Shown in pieces: positions 1-8,226 of a stretch of DNA of 27,484 nt. Made by a program: the position numbers and the translations under genes. The notes beneath the pieces were generated by a model. The model made no database searches and was not told the DNA's origin. It saw only the letters and a list, made by a program, of their open reading frames with translations. The DNA is taken from NCBI GenBank assembly GCA_046727715.1, contig JBKPDC010000184.1, forward strand, positions 1 through 27,484. Reading direction: 5' to 3'. How positions within the stretch are numbered: the stretch's first letter is position 1; each line of letters starts with the position of its first letter. The DNA is from CAVQLX01 sp046727715 (GTDB lineage Bacteria > Desulfobacterota > Binatia > DP-6).

Positions 1-435
1 GCGTCCCGCCTGCCCGACCAGCGCGAGCTGGGCGCGCTGCTCGCCTCGGTCGCCGACGGTGCACGCGACGCCGGGCTCGAGCTCCTGCGGCTGCGCCCCA
101 GGCCCGAGCGTGCCGCGGGCGACCACGTCGAGGTACCGGTCGAGCTCGAGATGCGTGGTACCTATCTCGGGGTCCTCGAGTTCCTTCATCGCCTGGACGG
201 GCTCGGGCGGCTCGTGCGCGTGGGCGATTTGCGGATCGAGCGGCCCGAACCTGCGGAGCAACGCTCGTCCCAGAAGACGGGCCAGGGGGAGCGCCCGGGT
301 GCGCCCCAGGATGCGCCCCGGAATACGACAGATCCCGTCGTCCTCCAGATCCGCTGCACTGCGCTCACGTACCGCCTGCCAAGAGTCGCGGAGCGCCGCG
401 CGGCGCACGCGCCGTCGACGGGGGATCGCGGATGA
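1..435 (+). CDS. pilO: Type IV pilus inner-membrane assembly protein PilO, C-terminal part (5' end outside window)
   Basis: The open frame enters at base 1 and ends with TGA at 433-435, leaving about 144 residues of the C-terminal part. PilO is an inner-membrane protein that pairs with PilN and contacts PilP, linking the pilus motor to the outer-membrane secretin. The visible part has the family's periplasmic ferredoxin-like pattern: a start rich in LP and EL residues, then 'MRGTYLGVLEFLHRLDGLGR' and a following strand 'LVRVGDLRIER'. A hydrophilic tail rich in Q, R, P and T follows, then a last strand 'LQIRCTALTYRL'. The N-terminal membrane helix lies upstream of the window. The stop overlaps the pilP start (ATGA), and the downstream genes pilP and pilQ support the call. 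The N-terminus and total length cannot be judged. Confidence 0.85.
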   Translation, partial: ASRLPDQRELGALLASVADGARDAGLELLRLRPRPERAAGDHVEVPVELEMRGTYLGVLEFLHRLDGLGRLVRVGDLRIERPEPAEQRSSQKTGQGERPGAPQDAPRNTTDPVVLQIRCTALTYRLPRVAERRAAHAPSTGDRG

Positions 436-782
436 TCCGGGGGGCGGCGGCGTTCGCCAGCTGCGGGCTGGCGGTCGCGGCGGCGGCCAGCCTGCGCGAC
501 CCGTTCGCGCCGCCGCCGGTGCCGCACGTCGAGGGCGCGACACCGCTCCAGCAACTGGAGATCGACCGCGTTCGGTTGGTCGCGCTGGTCTACGAGCCCG
601 TCGCGCGCGCGCTCCTCGAGGACGAGGCCGGCATCGGTTACGTCGCCGGCGTCGGGACGCCGATCGGACCTCGCGGTGGCACGGTGGTCAGGATCGCGCG
701 CGGCAAGCTCCGCATCCGCGAGCCCGCGGCGCCGGGCGAGGTCGTGCTCGAGCTGCGCGCCACGGCCGAGGGCGCGCGGTGA
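432..782 (+). CDS. pilP: Type IV pilus assembly protein PilP
   Basis: This 116-residue protein starts at an ATG overlapping the pilO stop by 4 nt. PilP is a periplasmic protein, usually a lipoprotein, that joins the PilN/PilO inner-membrane complex to the PilQ secretin. After a hydrophobic alanine-rich N-terminus comes the characteristic 'RDPFAPPP' segment. A compact beta-domain follows, with the family pattern of a leucine-rich strand ('RVRLVALVY') and a 'VGTPIGPRGGTVVRI' turn. A cysteine at residue 11 (context FASC) could be a degenerate lipobox, but the hydrophobic stretch before it is short, so lipidation is uncertain. At 116 residues it is shorter than PilP of well-studied species, mainly because the N-terminal linker is small. 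It sits between pilO and pilQ in a tightly coupled operon. Confidence 0.85.
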   Translation: MIRGAAAFASCGLAVAAAASLRDPFAPPPVPHVEGATPLQQLEIDRVRLVALVYEPVARALLEDEAGIGYVAGVGTPIGPRGGTVVRIARGKLRIREPAAPGEVVLELRATAEGAR

Positions 783-2161
783 CGCGAGCGTCTGCGCTCA
801 TGGTGGCCGCCGGCGTGGCCCTCCACATCTGGCCGGTGCCGGCCGTCTCCGCGGGCCGTCCCGTCTCGCTCGATCTCCAGGAGGCCGACATCCACGGTGT
901 CCTTCGCCTGCTCGCGGAGGTGGGTGGCCTCGACGTCGCCGTCGGCGACGAGGTGAAGGGCAAGGTCACGCTGCGCGTGAGCGGCGTACCGTGGGAGCAG
1001 GCACTCGGCGCCGTGCTCCGCCTGCGCGGGCTGGAGGCGTCCCGCGAGGGCCGCTTGCTGCGCGTCTCCACCGCGGAGCGCGTGGGGCAGGAGCGCGAGG
1101 CGGCACACGCGGCGGCCATCACGGCGCGCGACCGGACGCCGCTCGGGCTGGCGCCCATCCCGATGCGCTGGACACGCGCCGACGACGTGCTCGCCGAGAA
1201 GGTACAAGGGGTACTGTCCGAGCGCGGCAGCGTCACCTTCGACGAACGCACGAACACGCTCCTGGTCCGCGACCTCCCCGAGGGCCTGCGCGACGCCGCG
1301 GCGCTGGTGCGCACGCTCGACGTGCCGAGCCCGCAGGTCCTCATCGAGTCGAGCATCGTCGAGGCCACGGAAGACTTCGCGCGCGGGCTCGGCGTGCAGT
1401 GGGGCTATCGCTACACGGGCGGACCCGCCACCGGAACGCCCACGGGCGCGACCTTCCCTGGCACCGTCAGCGTGGGCGGCGCCCCGCTCGTCGCGGATTT
1501 CCCGGTGCCTCCGTCGTTCGGCTCGGGCTTCGGTCCCGGCGCGGCCGCCGCGCTCGACCTGGCGCTCGGCTCGCTCAACGGCGCGAACGACCTGGCTGCC
1601 CGCTTGACCGCCTTGGAGGAGGCGGGCAAGGGTAAGGTCGTCAGCCGCCCGCGGGTCGTCACCATGAACAACGTCCCGGCGACGATCCAGAGCTTGACGA
1701 TCCTGCGAGTCAAGCTGCCGTCCACGGGCACGGTTATCAACACCGGGACGGGGGGCGCGGCGGAAACCGCGAACACGGCGACGGAGAAGATCAACACCGG
1801 CATCACCCTCGTGGTCATCCCGCAGGTCTCGTCCGACGGCTTCGTGCTCCTCAACATCTACGCCAAGTCGAGCGTGCCCGACTTCAGCCGCACCGTCGAA
1901 GGCATTCCCACCGAGATCGCCCGGGAGGCGAACTCGAACGTGCTCGTACGCGATGGGCAGACGGTCGTGCTGGGCGGCATCTCGCGGGCGTCGGGCGACG
2001 ACCGGCGGACCGGCGTCCCCTTCCTCGGCCGCGTGCCGGGGCTCCGCTGGCTCTTCGCGCGCACCCTCACGAGCAAGCGCCGCGAGGAGCTGCTCGTGTT
2101 CCTCACACCGCGCGTGCTCGCGCCAGGGGCCGCCGCCAGCTCGCCGGGAGGGACGCCGTGA
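779..2161 (+). CDS. pilQ: Compact type IV pilus secretin PilQ
   Basis: PilQ forms the outer-membrane gated channel through which the pilus passes. The GTG at 779 overlaps the pilP stop (GTGA), giving 460 residues; ATG 800 is an alternative start. Residues 1-25 look like a signal peptide ending near 'AVSAG'. A secretin/TonB short N-terminal domain follows at about 28-95, then an N1-type domain at about 118-195 with 'DERTNTLLVRDLPE'. The secretin beta-barrel domain runs to the C-terminus and contains 'GKGKVVSRPRVVTMNN', 'VRDGQTVVLGGI' and 'GVPFLGRVPGLRWLF' before the final 'ELLVFLTPRVL'. No AMIN (peptidoglycan-binding) domains are present, although longer PilQ proteins carry one or more. The order pilO-pilP-pilQ-aroK makes PilQ more likely than a type II or III secretin. 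Confidence 0.9.
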   Translation: MTRASALMVAAGVALHIWPVPAVSAGRPVSLDLQEADIHGVLRLLAEVGGLDVAVGDEVKGKVTLRVSGVPWEQALGAVLRLRGLEASREGRLLRVSTAERVGQEREAAHAAAITARDRTPLGLAPIPMRWTRADDVLAEKVQGVLSERGSVTFDERTNTLLVRDLPEGLRDAAALVRTLDVPSPQVLIESSIVEATEDFARGLGVQWGYRYTGGPATGTPTGATFPGTVSVGGAPLVADFPVPPSFGSGFGPGAAAALDLALGSLNGANDLAARLTALEEAGKGKVVSRPRVVTMNNVPATIQSLTILRVKLPSTGTVINTGTGGAAETANTATEKINTGITLVVIPQVSSDGFVLLNIYAKSSVPDFSRTVEGIPTEIAREANSNVLVRDGQTVVLGGISRASGDDRRTGVPFLGRVPGLRWLFARTLTSKRREELLVFLTPRVLAPGAAASSPGGTP

Positions 2162-2715
2162 CGCCGGCGCCGCGCGCCACACGCGTGATCCTCACCGGCT
2201 TCATGGGGACGGGGAAGACCGAGGTCGGGCGGCGGCTGGCGCGAACCCTCGGCTGGCCCTTCATGGATACCGACGCGGTGATCGAGTCGGCGGCGGGCCG
2301 CTCGGTGGCGGCCATCTTTGCGGAGGAAGGCGAGGCCGGGTTCCGGGCGCGCGAGCGCGATGCGGTGGCGCAGGCTTGCCAGTTGCCGGCGGCGGTGATT
2401 GCGATCGGCGGCGGCGCGCTGCTGGATGCCGAGAATCGCCGCCTGCTCCTCGCGGCGGGGCCCGTGGTCTGTCTCCGAGCGACGCCGCGCGAGATCCTCC
2501 GACGCGTCGGGGAGGCGCGAGACCGGCCCCTGCTCAACGGGGAGGGCACGGCCTCCGAGGCCGAGCGGCTCGCGCGCATCGAGGCGCTCCTCGCGGCGCG
2601 CGCGGCAGTCTACGCCCTGGCGGCGTACGCCGTGGACACCGACGGGCGCACCCCGGATCAGGTCGCCGCCGCCGTCCGCGCGATCGTCGAGGAGTCGCCG
2701 GGAGGCACCGCGTGA
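2158..2715 (+). CDS. aroK: Shikimate kinase
   Basis: Shikimate kinase transfers phosphate from ATP to shikimate in the cytoplasmic chorismate pathway to aromatic amino acids. The protein is 185 residues from a GTG start that overlaps the pilQ stop (GTGA). The P-loop 'GFMGTGKT' is at residues 14-21. The shikimate and magnesium site 'DTD' is at 37-39, followed by the family 'FRARE' segment (62-66) and the 'GGGALL' turn. The LID arginine occurs in 'RDRPLL'. All motifs needed for activity look intact and the length is normal for AroK. It lies between pilQ and aroB, the common proteobacterial order. The start overlap implies translational coupling, with pilus and aromatic genes sharing a transcript. 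Confidence 0.95.
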   Translation: MTPAPRATRVILTGFMGTGKTEVGRRLARTLGWPFMDTDAVIESAAGRSVAAIFAEEGEAGFRARERDAVAQACQLPAAVIAIGGGALLDAENRRLLLAAGPVVCLRATPREILRRVGEARDRPLLNGEGTASEAERLARIEALLAARAAVYALAAYAVDTDGRTPDQVAAAVRAIVEESPGGTA

Positions 2716-3791
2716 CGCCGCGCGAGATCATGGTGGAGCTGGGCGACCGCTCCTATCCCGTTGTCGTGGGCTCCGGCGTCCTCGCGCAGGTCGGCGAACG
2801 GGTGGCCACGCTCGCGCTCGGCGGCCGGTGCGCGCTGCTCACCAGCGAGCGCGTCGGGGCGTTCTATCGCGCCCCGGTCGTCAACGCGCTGCGCACGGCC
2901 GGCGTCGATCCCACCGTGGTCGAGATCCCCGACGGCGAGGAACACAAGAGCCTCGCCTGGCTCGCCCTGGTCTACGACCGGCTTCTCGAGGCGGGCATCG
3001 AGCGTACCACCCCGCTGGTCGCCCTCGGCGGGGGCGTCATCGGCGACCTCGGCGGGTTCGCAGCCGCCACGCTGCTCCGCGGCCTGCCGGTGGTGCAGGT
3101 GCCCACCACGCTGCTCGCACAGGTCGACGCCGCCATCGGCGGCAAGACGGCGGTGAACCACGCCCAGGGCAAGAACCTGATCGGCACCTTCCACCAACCG
3201 CGCGTCGTGCTCGCCGACGTCGATGTCCTCGCCACGCTGCCACGGCGCGAGCTGCTGTCGGGGCTGGCGGAGGTGATCAAGTACGGCATCATCGGCGACG
3301 CGGGCCTGTTCGACACCGTGGACCGGCGGCTCGACGCCGTCCTCGGGCTCGACCGCGAGCTGCTCACCTGGATCGTGACCACCTCGGCGCGCCAGAAGGC
3401 CGACGTCGTCTCGCGCGACGAGCGCGAGCTCACGGGGCTGCGGGCCACGCTCAACTACGGGCACACGATCGGCCATGCGGTCGAGATGCTCACCGACTAT
3501 CGCCGCTTCCTGCACGGCGAGGCGGTCGCCATCGGCATGGTGGCGGCGGCGCGCGTGTCGCAGGCGCTGGGCTCGTGCGACGCGGCGGTGGTCACCCGCA
3601 TCCACGATCTCCTCGCGCGGGCCGGTCTTCCCACCGCGATCCCCGACGACCTCGATCGCACGGCGCTGGCCCTCGCCATGCGGGGCGACAAGAAGTCGCG
3701 TGGCGGGAAGATCTGCTTCGTGGCCGTGCAGAAGATCGGCCACGTCCATCTGGTGGACCTCACCGGGGAGGAGATCGCGGCGCATCTCTAA
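2712..3791 (+). CDS. aroB: 3-dehydroquinate synthase
   Basis: AroB converts DAHP to 3-dehydroquinate, the second step of the shikimate pathway, using NAD and a divalent metal. From the GTG that overlaps the aroK stop (GTGA) the protein is 359 residues, very close to the 362 of E. coli AroB. Recognisable blocks in order are 'DGEEHKS', the NAD-binding glycine segment 'GGGVIGDLGGFAA', 'PTTLLAQVDAAIGGKTAVN' and 'KNLIGTFHQP'. The metal-ligand regions are 'LAEVIKYG', 'LNYGHTIGHA' and 'HGEAVAIGM'. The C-terminus keeps the family 'DKKSRGGKI' segment. It appears complete. The stop is followed after 4 nt by a strong hairpin, so the pil-aro transcript may end or be processed here. Confidence 0.95.
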   Translation: MTPREIMVELGDRSYPVVVGSGVLAQVGERVATLALGGRCALLTSERVGAFYRAPVVNALRTAGVDPTVVEIPDGEEHKSLAWLALVYDRLLEAGIERTTPLVALGGGVIGDLGGFAAATLLRGLPVVQVPTTLLAQVDAAIGGKTAVNHAQGKNLIGTFHQPRVVLADVDVLATLPRRELLSGLAEVIKYGIIGDAGLFDTVDRRLDAVLGLDRELLTWIVTTSARQKADVVSRDERELTGLRATLNYGHTIGHAVEMLTDYRRFLHGEAVAIGMVAAARVSQALGSCDAAVVTRIHDLLARAGLPTAIPDDLDRTALALAMRGDKKSRGGKICFVAVQKIGHVHLVDLTGEEIAAHL

Positions 3792-3795
3792 GAGG

Positions 3796-3822
3796 CCGAC
3801 CCGAGACTTCGTCTCGGGTCGG
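3796..3822 (+). terminator. Strong perfect hairpin just after aroB, candidate terminator or RNA 3'-end element
   Basis: A perfect inverted repeat with an 11-12 bp stem (CCGACCCGAGA pairing with TCTCGGGTCGG) and a tiny loop containing TTC begins 4 nt after the aroB stop. No run of T follows, so it is not a classical intrinsic terminator. It could act as an RNA-stabilising 3' end, a processing site or part of a larger structured element (see the next feature). The position after the last gene of an operon favours a 3'-end role. Confidence 0.55.
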
Positions 3823-3839
3823 AACGGGAGGCGAGCGTG

Positions 3840-3961
3840 CAGCGTCCGGTGGATCAGGCCAACGCTGTGCCGCGGCCGGCAAAGCCGGCGCGGCAGAACG
3901 TGAGGTCCTCGTTCCCGGAAACCGGGGCGCGGACCGGCACGCGGGGAGGCGTTGCTCCGCG
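3840..3961. other. Hairpin-rich non-coding stretch between aroB and the DUF1573 gene
   Basis: No plausible gene was seen between 3792 and 3988. After the first strong hairpin, four more inverted repeats follow. At 3840-3866 a weak 6-bp stem (CAGCGT/ACGCTG) has a 15-nt loop. At 3869-3894 an 11-bp stem with one bulge has an AAA loop. At 3914-3926 a CCCGG/CCGGG stem has an AAA loop, and at 3941-3960 there is a GCGG..AG/CTCCGC stem with a 2-nt bulge. Two similar segments, GAACGGGAGG near 3823 and GAACGTGAGG near 3897, each follow a strong stem. This could be a structured RNA, a palindromic repeat element or simply GC-driven folding. Confidence 0.4.
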
Positions 3962-3988
3962 CGCGGGCGTCTGGCTAGATAAGGACCC

Positions 3989-4666
3989 ATGCGAGGCGCG
4001 ATGACGGTGGTCGCGCTCGGCGTGCTCGTGGCCAGCGCGCCGGCGCGGGGGGACGTGGTGGCGGCGCAGGCGGTGCACAACTTCGGCACCGTGGAGCAGG
4101 GCGTGTCAGTGGAGCACGCGTTCGCCCTGAAGAACAGGGGGCGCACCTGGGTGCGCCTCGAGGGCACGCAGGCTTCGTGCGGATGTACGGTGGCCGCGGC
4201 TGACGGGCAGCTGGTCCGCCCGGGAGACATCACCTGGGTCCGGGTGCGGCTCGACACCGCGGCGCTGGCTGGCCGCACCACCAAGACGGTCACCGTCAAC
4301 ACGTCCGATGCGCGGACCCCGCGCCTGCAGCTGGTGCTCGCGGGCGTGGTCCTCGCGGACCTCGTGGTCACACCCACACCCGTGTACCTAGGCAGCGTGT
4401 TCCGCGGCGATCCGGCGCGCCGCGAGCTGGTGGTCGCTGCGGGTCGCCCCGGCGACGTCCCCTACACGGTGAGCGCCGTCGAGACCGACTCCCCCGCGAT
4501 CCGCGCTCGCGTCGAAGCCGGGGACAAGCCCGGACAGCAGAAGGTCATCGTCGAGCTCGACGTCGAAGCGCCGCTCGGGCGCTTCACCGACCACATCACG
4601 ATTCACACCACGAGCCCGCGGCAGCCGGTGATCACGGTATCGGTGTTCGGGAACGTGGTGGGGTGA
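3989..4666 (+). CDS. Exported DUF1573 (immunoglobulin-like) protein
   Basis: This 225-residue protein begins with a short signal peptide, hydrophobic up to about 'VLVASAPARGD', so it is probably exported to the periplasm or cell surface. The first domain matches the DUF1573 pattern. It has 'HNFGTVEQGVSVEHAFALKN', then the hallmark cysteine pair in 'TQASCGCTVAA', and 'VRPGDITWVRVRLDT' followed by a 'KTVTVNTSD' strand. A second beta-sandwich-like repeat occupies the C-terminal half and ends with a 'DHITIHTTSPRQPVITVSVFG' strand. The function of this family is not established; it is often found in exported, surface-associated proteins. ATG 3989 is preceded by AAGGA at 3981-3985, and ATG 4001 is an alternative start. 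TAGATA at 3976-3981 resembles a -10 box but lies too close to the start to be convincing. Confidence 0.8.
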   Translation: MRGAMTVVALGVLVASAPARGDVVAAQAVHNFGTVEQGVSVEHAFALKNRGRTWVRLEGTQASCGCTVAAADGQLVRPGDITWVRVRLDTAALAGRTTKTVTVNTSDARTPRLQLVLAGVVLADLVVTPTPVYLGSVFRGDPARRELVVAAGRPGDVPYTVSAVETDSPAIRARVEAGDKPGQQKVIVELDVEAPLGRFTDHITIHTTSPRQPVITVSVFGNVVG

Positions 4667-4711
4667 GGCTCGCTTGCCGCGCGCCATCGCGCTCGGTACC
4701 CATCAGGGTTC

Positions 4712-7700
4712 GTGTCCGCCGCGTCCCTCGCAGACTTGATCGCCCGCCTCCGGCGCGATCTCGATACCGCGCCCACCGAGTCCATCCGCGTCGCCGGGCT
4801 GCGTGGCAGCGCGCCGGCGCTCGCGCTCGCGCGACTGCTCGGCGAGCGGCCTCGCCCCGTTCTGGTTGTCGCGCCCGACGCGGCGGCGGCGGAGGCGTTC
4901 GCCGCCGACCTGCGCTTCTTTGCCGGTGACCGGGAGGCCTCGGGACCGCTCGGGCGGCGCGTGCACTATCTGCCAGGGTGGGAGGTCCCCCCCTTCGAGC
5001 CGCTCTCGCCCACGCGCGACGTGGTCGCGGCGCGCGCCGAGGGGCTGTACCACCTGCTCCAGACCCCTGAACCCGTCGTCGTCACCACCGTCGAGGCGCT
5101 CGGGCAGCGCTGCCTGCCGCGCGCCGTCTTCGCGGGCGCCGTCACCTACGTGGTGGAGGGTGAGACGCTGGCCCCAGGCGTCCTCGTCGAGGGGCTCGTC
5201 GAATGGGGCTACCACCGAGTGCCGCTGGTGCAGGATCCGGGCGACCTGGCGCTGCGTGGCGGCATCCTCGACGTCTTCCCCGCCGGCCACACGCGGCCGG
5301 TGCGCCTCGAGTTCCTGGGCGACGAGGTGGAGCGAATGCGCGAGTTCGACCCGGTGTCGCAGCGCTCCCTCGACCGGGTCGAGGAGGTCTTGGTGCTACC
5401 CATGCAGGAGCTCGGTCGCTCCCGGCTCGGGCCCCGCCCGGCGCGGCTGGTGGACGAGCGCGCGGCCGAGATCGGCATCGCGCGGCAGGAACGGCGCGAG
5501 CTGACCGAGGCGGTCCGCGGCGGGCTCGTCGTGCCGGGCATCGAGTTCGTGCTGCCCTATCTCTACGACACGCTGGGGACGCTCGCCGACTATCTGCCGC
5601 ACGGCACACTCTGCTGGGTGCTCGGTGCGGGGGGGGTCGACGCGGCCGTCGAGGCGACCTGGGCACAGGTGTCGAGCCATGCCGAGGCGGCGCAGCGCGA
5701 CGGCCGCTTCTTCCCGCCGCCGGACCGCCTGTACCTCGATCCCGGCGCCTGGCGAGCCGCCCTGGCCAGCCGCCCGCGCGTGGAGGTCGAACGCCTCGAG
5801 GAGCTGGCCGGCGCCGTCCCGCGCGCCGCGACCTACTCCACCGACGGCCTGGCGCTCCGTGGTGCGCCGTCGCCCAATGGGCCGCTTGTGCACGTGGCGG
5901 CGCAGCTCCGGGCCTGGCAGGAAGACCGGCAGCGCCTGGTCGTCGTTGCCTCGAACATCGTGCAGCGCGAGCGCCTGCAGGCGCTGCTCGCCGGTCACGG
6001 CATCGAGATCACGCCGAGCGCGGCGCCGTTCCCCCAGGCGATCACGGCGCCGGGTCGCGGCGCGCTGGCGCTGACCGGTGAGCTGACCTGCGGCATGCGA
6101 CTCCCCGCCGACGGCTTGGTGATCGTCACCGAGGCCGAGCTCTTCGGCGAACGCCGCCCCGTGCGGCGCGGCCGGCGCGCCCAGCCCGCCGACCTGCTCT
6201 CGACCCTCGCCGAGCTCCAGACCGACGACTACGTGGTGCATGTCGACCACGGCATCGGCGCGTATCGCGGGTTGAAGCACATGCGGGTGGCGGGGACCGA
6301 AGGCGACTTCCTGCATCTCGAGTATGCTGGCGGCGATCGCCTCTACGTGCCGGTGGACCGCATCAACGTGGTGCAGCGCTACGTCAGTGCCGACAGCGCC
6401 GCGCCCGCGCTCGACAAGCTCGGCGGGACCTCGTGGGAGCGCGTGAAGGCGAGGACGAAGGAGTCCATCCTCGCCATGGCGCACGATCTGGTGAAGGTCT
6501 ACGCCGCCCGCGAGGCGCACGGTCGTGCGCCCTACGAATCATCCGACGGGCTCTACCAGGAGTTCGCCGCCCGCTTCGCCTTCGAGGAAACCCCGGGCCA
6601 GCAGCGCGCCATCGAGGAGATCCTCACCGACCTGGGTGGCCCGCGGCCGATGGACCGGCTGGTGTGCGGGGACGTGGGATTCGGCAAGACGGAGGTGGCC
6701 ATGCGCGCCGCGTTCCTGGCCGTCCTGGCCGGGAAGCAGGTGGCGGTGCTCGTACCCACCACGATCCTGGCAACGCAGCACCTGGAGACGTTTCGCGTGC
6801 GCTTCGAGGGCTATCCCGTGAGCGTCGACATGCTCTCCCGCTTCCGCACGGCCGCCGAGAATCGTGCGACGCTGGAGCGAATCGCGGCGGGGAAGCTCGA
6901 CGTGGTCATCGGCACCCACCGCCTGCTCCAGCAGGACGTCAAGTTCCGGGAGCTCGGGCTCCTCGTCGTGGACGAGGAGCACCGCTTCGGGGTGAAGGAC
7001 AAGGAGCGCATCCGTGCGCTGCGCGGCGGGGTCGACGTGCTCACGCTCACGGCGACGCCGATCCCGCGCACGCTCAACATGTCGCTCTCCGGCATCCGCG
7101 ACCTGAGTGTCATCGAGACCCCGCCGCTGGACCGCCTGGCGATCCGCACCTACGTCACCCGCTACGACGAGGGCGTCGTACGCGACGCGGTCCTGCGCGA
7201 GCTCGCCCGTGGTGGGCAGGCGTTCTTCGTCCACAACCGGGTGGAGAGCATCGACGTCATGGCGCACCGGCTCGGGGAGCTCGTGCCCGAGGCCCGCCTC
7301 ACGGTGGCACACGGGCAGATGCCCGAGGGTGCACTCGAGAAGACCATGGTGGCCTTCATGCACGGCGAGTTCGACGTCCTCGTCACGTCGGCGATCATCG
7401 AGTCGGGACTCGACATCCCGCGCGCCAACACGGTCATCGTGAACCGCGCCGACACCTTCGGGCTGGCGCAGCTCTACCAGATCCGTGGCCGCGTCGGCCG
7501 CTCGCACCATCGCGCGTACGCCTACCTGCTCATCCCCGGCGAGCATCTCATCACGTCCGATGCGCAGAAGCGGCTCCGCGTGCTGCAGGAGCTCGACGAT
7601 CTCGGCGGCGGCTTCCGGCTCGCCGCGCACGACCTCGAGATCCGGGGCGCCGGGAACCTGCTCGGCAAGCAGCAGTCGGGGCACATCACGGCCGTGGGAC

Positions 7701-8209
7701 TCGAGCTCTACACGCACCTGCTCGAGCAGGCGGTCCGCGAACTGCGCGGGCAGCAGGTGGGACCCGACATCGAGCCCGAGGTCCAGCTCGGCATCCCCGC
7801 CTACATCCCCGAGGGCTACATCTCCGACGTGCGCCAGCGACTCGCGGTCTACAAGCGACTCGCCGGCATTTGTGGCGTCCCCGACCTCGAGGCCATCGCG
7901 GTCGAGCTCGAGGAGCGCTACGGCCCGATCCCGCCCCTGGTGGACACCCTGCTCCGCGTGATGGAGCTGCGCCGCTGGCTCAAGGACCTGCGCGTGACGA
8001 CGGCACGGCGACGCGGTGACGCGATCGTGCTCGAGTTCCACGAGACCACTCCGATCGCGGTCGAGACGTTACTCAAGACTGTGCGCGGCAGCGCGGAACG
8101 GCTTCGCCTCACGAGCGGCTCGGCCCTGGCGATCCGGCCGACCGCGACCGACCACGACGGCGTCATTGCGGAGGTGCGGGCGGTCTTGCAGAACCTCGGA
8201 ACGCCGTGA
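4712..8209 (+). CDS. mfd: Transcription-repair coupling factor Mfd
   Basis: Mfd is a DNA translocase that removes RNA polymerase stalled at lesions and recruits UvrA, starting transcription-coupled nucleotide excision repair. The GTG start gives 1165 residues, against about 1148 in E. coli. The N-terminal UvrB-like module is present ('LPGWEVPPFEPLSPTRDVV'). The RNA-polymerase-interacting domain carries 'DDYVVHVDHGIGAYRGLKHM'. The helicase motor has Walker A 'GDVGFGKTE' near residues 653-661, the DEEH box 'VVDEEHRFGV', 'LTATPIPRTLNMSLSGIRDL', and 'QIRGRVGRSHHRAYAYLL' of the RecG-like translocase part. The C-terminal regulatory domain follows. All core motifs look intact. It starts 45 nt after the DUF1573 gene, with a weak AGGG at 4705-4708. 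uvrA lies two genes downstream. Confidence 0.97.
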   Translation: MSAASLADLIARLRRDLDTAPTESIRVAGLRGSAPALALARLLGERPRPVLVVAPDAAAAEAFAADLRFFAGDREASGPLGRRVHYLPGWEVPPFEPLSPTRDVVAARAEGLYHLLQTPEPVVVTTVEALGQRCLPRAVFAGAVTYVVEGETLAPGVLVEGLVEWGYHRVPLVQDPGDLALRGGILDVFPAGHTRPVRLEFLGDEVERMREFDPVSQRSLDRVEEVLVLPMQELGRSRLGPRPARLVDERAAEIGIARQERRELTEAVRGGLVVPGIEFVLPYLYDTLGTLADYLPHGTLCWVLGAGGVDAAVEATWAQVSSHAEAAQRDGRFFPPPDRLYLDPGAWRAALASRPRVEVERLEELAGAVPRAATYSTDGLALRGAPSPNGPLVHVAAQLRAWQEDRQRLVVVASNIVQRERLQALLAGHGIEITPSAAPFPQAITAPGRGALALTGELTCGMRLPADGLVIVTEAELFGERRPVRRGRRAQPADLLSTLAELQTDDYVVHVDHGIGAYRGLKHMRVAGTEGDFLHLEYAGGDRLYVPVDRINVVQRYVSADSAAPALDKLGGTSWERVKARTKESILAMAHDLVKVYAAREAHGRAPYESSDGLYQEFAARFAFEETPGQQRAIEEILTDLGGPRPMDRLVCGDVGFGKTEVAMRAAFLAVLAGKQVAVLVPTTILATQHLETFRVRFEGYPVSVDMLSRFRTAAENRATLERIAAGKLDVVIGTHRLLQQDVKFRELGLLVVDEEHRFGVKDKERIRALRGGVDVLTLTATPIPRTLNMSLSGIRDLSVIETPPLDRLAIRTYVTRYDEGVVRDAVLRELARGGQAFFVHNRVESIDVMAHRLGELVPEARLTVAHGQMPEGALEKTMVAFMHGEFDVLVTSAIIESGLDIPRANTVIVNRADTFGLAQLYQIRGRVGRSHHRAYAYLLIPGEHLITSDAQKRLRVLQELDDLGGGFRLAAHDLEIRGAGNLLGKQQSGHITAVGLELYTHLLEQAVRELRGQQVGPDIEPEVQLGIPAYIPEGYISDVRQRLAVYKRLAGICGVPDLEAIAVELEERYGPIPPLVDTLLRVMELRRWLKDLRVTTARRRGDAIVLEFHETTPIAVETLLKTVRGSAERLRLTSGSALAIRPTATDHDGVIAEVRAVLQNLGTP

Positions 8210-8226
8210 TAGCCGATCCCCCCGCC

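Noticed and set aside
638..2182. Long minus-strand open frames opposite pilQ, aroB, mfd, uvrA, hscA and selB.
   Set aside because: High third-position GC leaves antisense frames open. Their products are His/Arg/Asp-rich without recognisable domains, and each lies opposite a well-identified gene.
3792..3988. tRNA, including selC, or riboswitch in the aroB-DUF1573 gap and other gaps.
   Set aside because: No T-loop GTTCRA motif, cloverleaf arms or CCA end was found in any intergenic region, and no known riboswitch core was recognised.
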